Part shown: in pieces, positions 1 to 8,435 of the stretch
Numbering within the stretch: position 1 is the first letter of the stretch
Layout: each line of letters opens with the position of its first letter
DNA from: Vespula vulgaris
Lineage: Eukaryota > Arthropoda > Insecta > Hymenoptera > Vespidae
DNA: 64,000 nt
Assembly (NCBI RefSeq): GCF_905475345.1
Contig: NC_066593.1
Coordinates: forward strand, 8,641,274-8,705,273
Reading direction: 5' to 3'
The notes under the pieces: model-generated
What the model was told of the DNA's origin: nothing
Seen by the model: the letters and a program-made list of their open reading frames with translations, nothing else
Database searches by the model: none
Made by a program: the position numbers and the translations under genes

Positions 1-10
1 CACTCGTTAA

Positions 11-631
11 ACGATATACTTTACTGGCTACATTATCGCAATAATTCGAGTCAATTTCCGTAAAAGATTGATATTAATCAATGACATTACTAATCGAGAT
101 GTTAAGTTAGGGGAAAAGGTTTCTTCGTATTTCAATGCAAAAGCGAATCATTGTCCGATTGTATAGAGTAGAGATTATGATCAATAGTTGGAACGGGTGG
201 CAACGATCGATTCTGGTTCCATCGATCATGATACTTTCCGTACATTATTGAACATAATTGGCGGTTTCAAGGATGCTTTGGTTTCGTCAGGTGTTGGTAA
301 TGATTCGCTGACAGAGATACGATCCATTAAATGCTTCACGATTTAATCACGCGAAACACAAACATTGGATCGTTTTTATATCCAACCTTCTTCAAACGAT
401 ATAAAACTGTTTTGTGATCGATGGTTAGTTCCTTGTCGACATCAGTCGCACCACTTACATCATACCTTCCATATAGAAAACGTTTGATGTAGCTATGTAC
501 GACGTCCATTGTTAACGCATCGGTCGATAAATATTACAAATATTTTTAATAGCTGGAGCGGCATTATTATCCACCTTGTAATAAAATTTCAAAATATGTC
601 TACTTTATTCTACCTTATCTATAAGGCATAA
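11..631 (+). pseudogene. Unusually open reading frame, possible decayed coding sequence
   Basis: One + strand frame (codons starting at 11, 14, 17 and so on) runs about 207 codons with only four internal stops, at 164, 185, 344 and 485, before ending at 629. In DNA this AT-rich many more stops would be expected by chance. The longest clean stretch is 188-346 and reads a mixed-composition peptide containing DHDTFRTLLNIIGGFKDALV. There is no good start codon and I recognise no domain. The same frame is open again at 695-826. It could be a degenerate gene or retroelement fragment, or coincidence. Other frames and the opposite strand were not evaluated as carefully. Function unknown. Confidence 0.2.
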
Positions 632-694
632 TAACTTTTAAACATATAAACACATACAAATCATGACCTTTCTAAAGATATGAAAACTCTATGA

Positions 695-818
695 AAACTC
701 TATGAAAATTCAACTTTCGAACGCGCGGTACGATCGACAAATGGATTGTTTGACATTGCTAAAGTTATGGGGCCGATAGAAAACGAAGAAACATTTTTAC
801 CTCGATCTAAATATGAAA
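695..818 (+). CDS. Candidate penultimate exon of an unidentified gene (partial)
   Basis: After an in-frame TGA at 692-694 the frame stays open to 826 and encodes a well-mixed peptide that includes FERAVRSTNGLFDIAKVMGP and ENEETFLPRSKYE. A GT at 819-820 could serve as splice donor. Using it, the leftover A joins the CC at 1009-1010 to make a threonine codon and continues in frame into the 1009-1115 island, giving a GT-AG intron of 190 bases. The 5' boundary is unclear: no AG acceptor lies between the TGA and the coding-like part. An 11-base direct repeat (ATGAAAACTCT) sits exactly there and may have disrupted the exon. The first in-frame ATG is within KVMGP. The product is not recognised; it may be a pseudogene. 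Confidence 0.27.
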
Positions 819-1008
819 GTGATACGTAAAATGGAATGACAACTACGTTTCACCGATTTTTGTAAATTACAATTTTACGTATCTGAAATTGTTGCCTTTC
901 TACTGACCTCTACCATTAACTTTATTACTGCGTTTTCGTGTAACTCTTATTTGTCTATACAATTTAAAGTTAAAAATTAGTAATGTTTAATATTAATATT
1001 GTCACCAG

Positions 1009-1115
1009 CCGACGAGTTCGAAGATTTAGAACATAAGTTCAACTACAATCGGATGGTGGAAGAACCAGAGAACCGGACTTTCCTTCATCAAACACTTCCA
1101 AATCTTACATTGTAA
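1009..1115 (+). CDS. Candidate terminal exon with stop codon
   Basis: The AG at 1007-1008 is followed by a frame of 34 codons beginning DEFEDLEHKFNYNRMVEEPE and closed by TAA at 1113-1115. Base composition is clearly richer in G and C than the flanking sequence, and the peptide is acidic and hydrophilic without low-complexity runs, as expected of a real exon. The upstream frame closes within about 25 bases (TAA at 981-983), so an acceptor is needed. A polyadenylation-type AATAAA lies downstream at 1264-1269. The phase is compatible with the donor at 819. I do not recognise the protein; it would be the C-terminal tail of something whose body lies to the left of or outside the window. Confidence 0.35.
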
Positions 1116-1685
1116 TGTATATCTAGCTTGTGATATAGTATAATATAGTATTGTATATACATATATGTATATATATATGTCTATAATACATTTATTATTT
1201 AATCAAAAAAAGAATACAACAGTATCGAAGAAAGAAGATAAAAAATGATGAATTAAACCAAATAATAAATTCGACTTTAAAATCTGTTCATTAAACTTGT
1301 TAACAAATATTTATAACGACATTGATCCATAAATCACGAAGATACGAAAATATAGTTGTTTAGTGATTATAAATGCACATATGTTGCCAATATCTTGATC
1401 CTTTAACAAGATTATGAAAAATATTTGAACGTACAGTTGAACACTATCGAGTTAGATAACGATCGATTAGTTGGATTATCGATGATCACAAAATTTATCA
1501 AAAATTATATCACAAACGACGTTAGAATAAAAATTTGATGACAATCGAGAGGAATATTTTCGAACGTTAAATTCGGCATTCATTGGATCCTACATGGGTG
1601 TTCGTTTTCAACGAATATGGAATCGAACGGTACTCATGACAGGGCATTTAATTAAAAGGCCGATAGCCAGGATCTCCTCTCATAC

Positions 1686-1726
<41 letters not shown>

Positions 1727-1790
1727 CATATGCATTTAATGTTTGCGTTTGGAATTTGATGTTTTCTGTGTTTCTCTTTTTACTCATTAC
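1116..1790. other. AT-rich spacer
   Basis: Apart from an AATAAA at 1264-1269 that may serve the upstream candidate exon, and a pure TA dinucleotide run at about 1692-1723, no gene, RNA or repeat family was seen. The open frame over 1594-1800 is driven by the TA run, which reads as alternating Ile and Tyr. Confidence 0.6.
1692..1723. repeat. (TA)n microsatellite
   Basis: Uninterrupted TA dinucleotides, about 16 repeats. Confidence 0.9.
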
Positions 1791-1954
1791 ATTCTATTGA
1801 TGTATTCACCGGCAATCACGTGAAAAGTTTTATCGAGAGCTGTCAACAGTATAGCGACAACATGCTGTTCTCTAGATACTCGAGTATGTTCGTAGCATGG
1901 TATATCCGGTTCATAAAAAACAGCGATGCGTTTTGCTTCCCCTTGTCGTGTAAA
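1791..1954 (-). CDS. Candidate internal exon, minus strand; faint nucleotide pyrophosphatase resemblance
   Basis: Read on the minus strand, a CT-rich tract and TTCAG precede 54 codons in phase 0, ending at a GTAATG donor-like sequence (exon end at 1791). The peptide is well mixed: FTRQGEAKRIAVFYEPD, then a His six residues on, then VVAILLTALDKTFHVIAGEY. The string RIAVFYEPD followed by a histidine and a later L-D pair loosely recalls the type I phosphodiesterase/nucleotide pyrophosphatase (ENPP) family motif EEPDxxGHxxGP. The spacing to the His is wrong and the GHxxGP part is absent, so this is only a hint. G+C is higher than in neighbouring DNA. The exon could alternatively start at 1959. 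Neighbouring minus-strand islands at 2214-2354 and 3282-3428 may belong to the same decayed locus, but both end in stops. Confidence 0.28.
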
Positions 1955-1976
1955 CTGAACTTCCCATTGCAAATAA

Positions 1977-1998
1977 AGAAAGAGAAAAAGAGAGAGAA

Positions 1999-2035
<37 letters not shown>

Positions 2036-2050
2036 GAAAAGAAGATAGGA
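1977..2050. repeat. Purine (GA/GAAA) tract
   Basis: About 70 bases of G and A only, mixed GA and GAAA units. On the minus strand it is a CT tract directly upstream of the candidate acceptor at 1955-1956 and would act as its polypyrimidine tract if that exon is real. Confidence 0.85.
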
Positions 2051-2213
2051 AATATGTATTTTCAAGCAAAATGAATCTAATATTTTCTCTTTTTCTTTCT
2101 TGTTTTTTCTTTTCTTTTTTTAAAAATATTTTATTTATCTTTTTCTTTTTCTCAAAAGAATAAAACAATCATGAACGAATAACTCTCATGTTATTAATAA
2201 TTAATTGCTGATT

Positions 2214-2354
2214 TTAAGCGACGACTACTGAGTTCTCTTTTGAATCATCGCCAAAGATGACGGAACAACGAGTAACGATGCATTTAATCGAAGATTTATG
2301 GTTGTCGACGTCGAGAAATGATTCTACGAAATCGTCGGGCACGATTCTCCATTT
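2214..2354 (-). CDS. Candidate exon with stop, minus strand, unidentified
   Basis: On the minus strand the AG at 2356-2355 (context GATCAG) is followed by 46 codons beginning KWRIVPDDFVESFLDVDNHK and closed by TAA at 2216-2214. The peptide is non-repetitive and G+C is above local background. Upstream of the AG the frame reads into TA-rich low-complexity DNA, so a splice acceptor is the natural left boundary. If this were joined to the 1954-1791 island a donor would have to precede the stop; only weak GT sites exist near 2226-2230. No family is recognised. It may be a last exon or a pseudogene fragment. Confidence 0.22.
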   Translation of the reverse strand, partial: KWRIVPDDFVESFLDVDNHKSSIKCIVTRCSVIFGDDSKENSVVVA

Positions 2355-2417
2355 CTGATCTATACATATATAAACGCATATATATGTACGTGAGTATATA
2401 TATATATACATATATCA

Positions 2418-2419
<2 letters not shown>

Positions 2420-2458
<39 letters not shown>
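2420..2458. repeat. (TA)n microsatellite
   Basis: Pure TA run of about 19 repeats. Confidence 0.9.
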
Positions 2459-2462
<4 letters not shown>

Positions 2463-2610
2463 ATTGGCTTTTCACTGCGACTTTTGCGTTACGTTGATAA
2501 AAGAGAAGATCCAGAATGAACAAGCACTCTACGATTTATTTACATATATACAAAGACTTATATAGTATATAGGTATACACACACACACATACGCACACAT
2601 GTATATATTG

Positions 2611-2869
2611 GGATAAATGATATTAATTTGCATCGTTACTATTGTTTCTACTTTTTTAACAATTTTATTTACTAAACTTCAATTTTATTAAAAAATAGAT
2701 ATACATTGACACGAATTGAAAATCATTCTCATATACATATATACATACACACATAAATACACACACACAATGAGAAACGAATTTAATTTGTATCGTTACT
2801 ATTGTAATTACTTTTGTAAAGATTTTATTTAATGAAATATATATATATTGCCACGAATCGAAGATCGTT

Positions 2870-2934
<65 letters not shown>

Positions 2935-3010
2935 ATAATATATATACATACAATAAGAAACAAAGTAAATTCGTATCATTATTAATATTACTACTTTTCT
3001 TTTAAACAAT
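2611..3010. repeat. Degenerate ~160-180 bp tandem triplication
   Basis: Three diverged direct copies are recognisable. TTTGCATCGTTACTATTG near 2627-2644 recurs as TTTGTATCGTTACTATTG near 2787-2804, and as a weaker copy (TCGTATCATTATTAATATTA) from about 2971. Each is followed by a TACTTTT-containing segment and then by TA/CA microsatellite. Spacing is 160 bases between copies 1 and 2 and about 180 between copies 2 and 3; the extra length is a TA expansion at 2873-2928. Confidence 0.6.
2873..2928. repeat. (TA)n microsatellite
   Basis: Pure TA run of about 28 repeats inside the second copy of the degenerate triplication. Confidence 0.9.
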
Positions 3011-3281
3011 ACTTAAAATCGTATAACGTGAATTGTTATACACATATTTTATTTATTGAGATAACACAGAAAAAATGTTTTATAAAAGAGAGAATAAACT
3101 TTATTATTCCCACTCGCTATGAACAATTATAATTCTATTTCACATTGATCTTTAATTTCTTAGACTATATTGTACCATCATTAAAACGTTTGAAATCATC
3201 GTGGACTATGACAAATTTTTTCAACTCGAATTTGTTAGATCGAGGAGAAAACTATTGGAACAAGAACTACGTATATTGTTA

Positions 3282-3428
3282 TTATAACTTTAACCTCGTT
3301 TGACCCGGAAAACGAGGTTCACAGAGTGAGAGCTCTTCTGTCTCTGGTTTGACATCATAGAGGAAGTATAACAGGATGGAGCACCGACCGAAACCATTTA
3401 CAACCCTCTCTTTTAATTTAACGCCATT
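3282..3428 (-). CDS. Candidate exon with stop, minus strand, unidentified
   Basis: On the minus strand the AG at 3430-3429 (context TGTCTGAG, preceded by a TA/TG tract) opens 48 codons in phase 0: NGVKLKERVVNGFGRCSILL, then a Pro/Glu-rich tail (KPETEELSLCEPRFPG) and a stop at 3284-3282. Composition is unlike the AT-rich flanks. The 3' part of the island overlaps a perfect hairpin (3292-3319), and a GTTAAA donor-like site falls just before the stop. Not recognised; it could be a real short exon, a decayed one, or chance. Confidence 0.22.
   Translation of the reverse strand, partial: NGVKLKERVVNGFGRCSILLYFLYDVKPETEELSLCEPRFPGQTRLKL
3292..3319. other. Perfect inverted repeat (10-bp stem, 8-nt loop)
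   Basis: AACCTCGTTT at 3292-3301 is the exact reverse complement of AAACGAGGTT at 3310-3319, with loop GACCCGGA. Too short and isolated to call an RNA gene. Confidence 0.8.
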
Positions 3429-3488
3429 CTCAGACATAGACACATATATACACAATACATGTATGTAATAAAGATATGTTGGTTCCAT

Positions 3489-4063
3489 GTAACAATAGAG
3501 AATTTTTTAATAAATTTTCCATCGAGAGAAAAAAAAAGAAATAACTCTCATAAATTTTTAATCTACAAAACGTTGCATTGAAATTAATGTGCGATTTATT
3601 TTATCATTTCTTTTTTTTCTTTATTGTATTATTAAGAATTAATGATTAATTAATTTGTTGATTCATCGTCGTTGTAAAAATTTAACAATAAATCAAGCCA
3701 AATTTATGAACACTTTCGAATTTCTATGTTTTTATTAGAATAAATTGCGTGACATGCTTTCTCAAGTAAAAAAAATATTAAGATACAAGTTTTAGATGAA
3801 CAGTATTAAAAAAAATACGAAAAGATAAATAAAAAATAATATAAAGAATAAAATGCAAAAGGATAAATATGTACGTGTAAATAAAGAATTATCTTTCAAA
3901 AAATAATCACAGTAAAAGAAAACAAGAAAAAAGGAAATTTTTATAATTTTATTTTTTTAAAGAGAATCATTAAAGTTTTAGTTTGTCGAATGTTTAATCT
4001 TTATCGGGAGTTTTATCTTTATCGCGACGAGCTTTAAATCATTTCGCTTATAATTCCTATTAG
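3489..4063. other. AT-rich spacer
   Basis: Homopolymeric A and T runs and no recognisable repeat family or gene. The last bases (TTCCTATTAG, ending 4063) resemble a splice acceptor for the following candidate exon. Confidence 0.6.
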
Positions 4064-4221
4064 TTGAACGATATAGAGAACGAGAAAGACAGAGAGCGAG
4101 CTATATCGTGCCAATTCTCAACGGGATCGTTATACCTCTTTGCAATATGTATATTCCGAAATTATTTCGAATATACACGAAGGACGGTCGAGATAAGCTT
4201 ACAAAAGCTATTGTCTTTAAG
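4064..4221 (+). CDS. Candidate internal exon, plus strand, unidentified membrane-like segment
   Basis: TTCCTATTAG ends at 4063 as a good acceptor, and the exon ends at 4221 with AAG followed by GTTAAA, a good donor. Between them one frame (two leading bases, then 52 codons) is open: an Arg/Glu-rich start, then a hydrophobic part with SYIVPILNGIVIPLCNMYIP and a basic end with YTKDGRDKLTKAIVFK. A short hydrophobic segment followed by a basic segment would suit a membrane protein, but no family is secure. The minus strand is also open here for about 60 codons, so strand is uncertain. A pyrimidine-rich CAG occurs only 28 bases after the donor, too close to be its intron partner. No adjoining exon was found. 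Confidence 0.25.
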
Positions 4222-4963
4222 GTTAAAGCCACTTCGAATTTCCTTTCAGCGATCGTAATGAACATGCGAGTTTGTCTATCGATAACTTAGTATAACGGAT
4301 TAGTTAATTATCCTCAGTGATGATCATAATTAATTATTTCTACAATTAGAACACGAGATTAAAGGCATTATTAACTATTGATAAGTATCGAATATCGATA
4401 TCGATGAATATTTTCAATTGAATGAGAATTAAATGTATTTTTATCTTTTATTGTTTTGTTTTCTTTCATTCCTGTTTTCTCTTTTTCTTTCTTTCTTTCT
4501 TTTTTTTTTTTAATTTAATGGAATTTGAGAATTCGTAAGATTTGTTTATACGTATATCTTTGTAAAGGATTATTATATATATAATAATACTAGTAATAGT
4601 ACTAGTAATAATACATTCTGTATATTCTTATATAGTTATAATTATATATATTATATAATTATAATTATATATCATAATTATATATAATATAAATGTATAT
4701 ACTATATAATAGTATCGTTATTTCTCAAATACATATACTTCATACTATATAGATATATTGAGTGTACATACATACAAACATATATATATAATATCCATAT
4801 ATGTACGTGTGTGTACATGTGTTTATTGAGGGAGAGGTGGAGAGGGTGAAAGCAGGGAGAATAATCGATATACGAATGAGAATTGGAGAAATCGATGGAA
4901 ATTATGTGTACTAAAGGATTTCCAAATTATATAAATCGTGTGTAGACTGCACTCGTTATTTTT
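4222..4963. other. AT-rich spacer with palindromic AT block
   Basis: No gene seen. Contains T-rich runs near 4480-4512 and a stretch at about 4573-4730 made almost only of A and T, with several self-complementary segments including ACTAGTAATAGTACTAGT near 4590-4607. Confidence 0.6.
4636..4664. repeat. AT-only inverted repeat
   Basis: Bases 4636-4648 are the exact reverse complement of 4652-4664, separated by TAT. The 13-bp arms could extrude as a cruciform. Confidence 0.75.
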
Positions 4964-5069
4964 ATTGGTCCGATCTGGACGAAAAAAATATGCGTGTAGA
5001 GGGCGCAACGAGAGCTCACTAATGACCCCAGTCGCGTTCTTCTAGGTGCTATAGTTTCAGTAACCCGCT
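4964..5069. repeat. Left ~105-bp direct repeat flanking the minisatellite
   Basis: Begins ATTGGTCCGATCTGGACG and ends TTTCAGTAACCCGCT. The copy at 5519-5622 differs by a few substitutions and a two-base A-run difference. GC content is far above the surroundings. Both copies have the same orientation, so this is not a terminal inverted repeat element. The TAACCCGCTGTAACG junction shows that the minisatellite grows directly out of the flank's last bases. Confidence 0.9.
4993..5006 (+). promoter_or_regulatory. CTCF-like motif (putative)
   Basis: CGTGTAGAGGGCGC matches the CTCF consensus CCASYAGRKGGCRS at all positions except two near the left end. CTCF is the zinc-finger insulator and architectural protein present in most insects. 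Sequence match only; binding is not shown. Confidence 0.35.
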
Positions 5070-5518
5070 GTAACGTCCGTAAGAGTGTCGTAACCTCACT
5101 CGACCATCCGTAACGTCCATAAGGGTGCCGTAACGACCGTAACACGCCGTAACGTCTGTAAGGATGCAGTAATGACCGTAACCCGCTGTAACGTCCGTAA
5201 GAGTGCCGTAACCTTATTCGAACATCCGTAACGTCTGTCGAACGTCCGTCGAACGTCCGTAACGTCCGTAACATCGCCGTAACGACCGTAACAAGCCGTA
5301 AGGTCCATAAGGGTACCGTAACGACCGTAACACGCCGCAACGTCCGTAACGTCCGTAACATCGCCGTAACGACCGTAACAAGCCGTAAGGTCCATAAGGG
5401 TGCCGTAACAACCGTAACAAGCCATAAGGTCCATAAGGGTGCAGTAACGACCGTAACACGCCGTAACGTCCGTAAGAGTGCCATAACCTCACTCGACATC
5501 CGTAACGTCTGTCGAACG
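5061..5518. repeat. GC-richer minisatellite (9-11 bp subunits, 39-bp higher-order unit)
   Basis: Variants of CCGTAACGT, CCGTAACGA, CCGTAACACG and CCATAAGGGTG follow one another for about 450 bases. In the right half they form a 39-base unit (9+10+9+11), for example around 5276-5314 and 5366-5404. Because 39 is divisible by three and the minus strand of the motif lacks stops, long minus-strand frames appear in all three phases, with a 13-residue periodic Leu/Val/Thr/Arg peptide. These are treated as repeat artefacts rather than genes. The block is distinctly CpG-rich inside AT-rich DNA. Confidence 0.9.
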
Positions 5519-5622
5519 ATTGGTCCGATCTGGACGAAAAATATGCGCGTAGAGGGCGCAACGAGAGCTCACCAATGACCCCGGACCCGTTCTTCTTGGT
5601 GCTATAGTTTCAGTAACCCGCT
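5519..5622. repeat. Right ~105-bp direct repeat flanking the minisatellite
   Basis: Second copy of the 4964-5069 sequence in the same orientation. It again contains GATCTGGACG, the AGAGGGCGC core and GGTGCTATAGTTTCAGTAAC. After the shared CCCGCT the sequence passes directly into unrelated AT-rich DNA. Confidence 0.9.
5546..5559 (+). promoter_or_regulatory. CTCF-like motif (putative), second copy
   Basis: CGCGTAGAGGGCGC, same core and orientation as the site at 4993-5006, with one substitution between them. Confidence 0.35.
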
Positions 5623-6297
5623 ATAGGAATGCATTTCCTTGGAATTTCAATTTGTGGTAATTGCAACGGTATAATTTTCCTCTGTGTTATACGATCAATA
5701 TAAATCGGCTTGTGCAGTATTAAACTTAGCTAAATTTTATGGATGATAACTATCGTTATTATAAAGTTGAATCGTATGAATCATGCGAATTTTCCATAAA
5801 GATTTTCAAAATTAACAACGAGTAGAAATGTTCGAAACTTCATTTAGTCAAATTTTGATACAATTGATAATAATTCTTCTTGTACGATCAATCACAATTG
5901 AATTATCTGTTTTCGCTATTTTTGTGAAGTATTGTTCTTCAAGATATATCTAAATGTTTTATCATTAAGTTGTAGACATAGTTACAAATTTTCCAATCGA
6001 TGAAAATACACGATATTATTTATTTAAATATAAAGAAAGGAAGATACTTTACCGATATTACTTATTAGCCAATACGGTATAGATAAGGGATATTTTAACA
6101 TAATTAATGACAATATTTTCTAATGATTTTATAATACTTAAAACTAAAAAAAGATACATATTTATTTAAATATAAATATTCTATATTACCTATTCATTAA
6201 CATAAATATATGTATACATATTAGTACATAATATACATGTACAAACAATGCCAAGATTACCTTAAAAATATTCGTTATAAAATCAATCATTATTAAA
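5623..6297. other. AT-rich spacer between minisatellite and macrosatellite
   Basis: No gene, RNA or repeat recognised. Similarity to the macrosatellite begins only at about 6298. Confidence 0.65.
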
Positions 6298-7377
6298 ATA
6301 ATTAATTAACTAATTAAATTAAAAAAATTTAAATATATATATAATATTATTACCCTGAAAGAAAAAGAGAATGTTTATAGCATTTACTAGCGGACTTATA
6401 CAAAGCAAATCTTATTACAATGTTTATATGTTTCTATATAAGCTGAAGTATCTAAATACACCTTATGTTATTTACTTTTTGTCGAATATCGTATGAGATC
6501 AGTCTTTCCACAACCACCGAGTTGGAAACTTCAAAGATCCTATATAAACATACGTTTGTAAACAGATAGATATGTATATATGTACATATGTACATATGTA
6601 CATAACTAGACACAATATACACACCCACACACTCATACACAAAGTATATAGTAGTCTTTCTCTTGGGTATTGCTTGAGACTTTATTATATTGTATAGACA
6701 GTAACGAGCAACCTTTGTTCTGCAATGAGCCAAAATTAAATATCTGATATTGTTATTGATAGAATTCATTATGAACTAAAAATGCTTATATTGATTAAAA
6801 AAGGAATTAATGCTTGATAGAAAAAGAAAAAATTACACATTATTGAAGGGTATTTGTTATTTTCGGCATCAATTTACAAAGAAATGTTTTCTATAATTCC
6901 ATTGATTTTTTATTAGCAATACTTTTAATGTGTACGCATAAATGTATGTATATATATTTTTGTAATGGAACGAAATCTATTAGTTGTTTATTTTTAATTA
7001 GATATATGATTCTACTTCTCGTTAATAAACTTTACATTATTATATTGGAAGATACAATGGAAGATACTGAATTAAACTATAATACAATCTTCTATTCGTT
7101 TGTCGTTAACGTTAAGAATTTGATAAAAGATTTCAATACTTCGGTTAATAGTTAAAATGCCTTTCAACTGGCCGTAGATAACAAAGCTCTTCACAAATGT
7201 ATCAACGTAAGATGTAATACCAGTGATTAAGAAATTCACTAATTAGAGTCGACTATTGTCATTTTTCGATGCAAAATGTAAGCTGTAATTGCATTGATAC
7301 GTACATGAATACGTATATGATAATGTTTTTTTATAAACCCTGAGTTACTCATTTCTGATACAGATTCAGATATATAC

Positions 7378-7421
<44 letters not shown>

Positions 7422-8362
7422 CATATTATATATTATATATATATAAATATATATACAGAGAGAGAGAGAGAGAAAGAAAAAGGGTAAAGGAATCGAGAAT
7501 TTGAATAAAACAAAGAACGATATCGGGATTAAATTGAAAAGAAACTTTGTTACCTCTTAACAAAAAGGCACTCGATAAGGAAGCATTAGCCGTCCAAAGT
7601 ACAATTATATCAAAAACCCATTCAAATTAAAGAAGATTACATATGTATCCGATTATGATACCTTATATTTCTTATTATTCATATAAAAGAAAAGAAAAAG
7701 AAAAAAACACAGTTAAGAAGAATAAGAAAGAAATCTCCTCTTTATTTCCTAATATCTTCAATTATGATTGATTTCTAAATACAATAAGGATAATAATAAC
7801 AATAATAATAACAACAATAATATGAAAAAGAAGAAGAAGAACAAAGTATCTTGGTAACTTCAATTTTGCTTACTTGTTCTTATATGGTATATGTATCTAG
7901 TACAATGTAAATTTTAATGTGGGATTTCAATTAAACGTGTCATTTAATGCGTATTATGATTAATATGCATTATTCATACACACATGAATGTATGTATATT
8001 TAAATGAATATCGAATTTATACCTCGTTGACAAATTAAATTTACAATATTGAAATAAGGGTGTCACGATCAGGTACACGCATCACGTTCGATCGTCGACG
8101 ATCTTTCTATATATAAAATATATCGATACCAAACGATATTACATTCGTTAAAATGCATATACGTATTACGTACGTACGCGTACACGTGCATACAGAAAAA
8201 TTAAGAAAAAAATAGCAAAATAGAGCAAGGAAGAGACAGAGAGAGAGAGATAGATGAAAGTTCATTGTTTTCGAGGAAGGACGTCTGTCCTAACGAACGA
8301 AGTTTACGATGAGGTCTCGTATTTTTCTATTCCTGTTGCTTTCTTTTCTTTTTTTGATTTTG
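6298..8362. repeat. Macrosatellite unit 1 (left edge of array)
   Basis: The array starts here without a preceding partial unit. From about 6685 this unit is almost identical to unit 5; both have ATTTACAAAGAAATG (near 6873) where all other units have ATGAAATG. Confidence 0.95.
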
Positions 8363-8391
8363 ATTAATTAACTAATTAAATTATAAAAATT

Positions 8392-8435
<44 letters not shown>

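Noticed and set aside
1594..1800. 68-codon plus-strand frame
   Set aside because: The middle is an Ile-Tyr run from the TA microsatellite, and it has no partner exon.
1820..2074. 84-codon plus-strand frame
   Set aside because: It is the shadow of the minus-strand exon candidate joined to a purine tract reading Lys/Glu/Arg.
3292..3340. tRNA-like fold around the hairpin
   Set aside because: Only one stem is present; there is no T-arm, anticodon arm or acceptor pairing.
4927..5561. Long minus-strand reading frames (112-190 codons) over the minisatellite as protein genes
   Set aside because: They exist in three overlapping phases at once, follow the 39-base repeat period and encode only a short periodic Leu/Val/Thr/Arg peptide.
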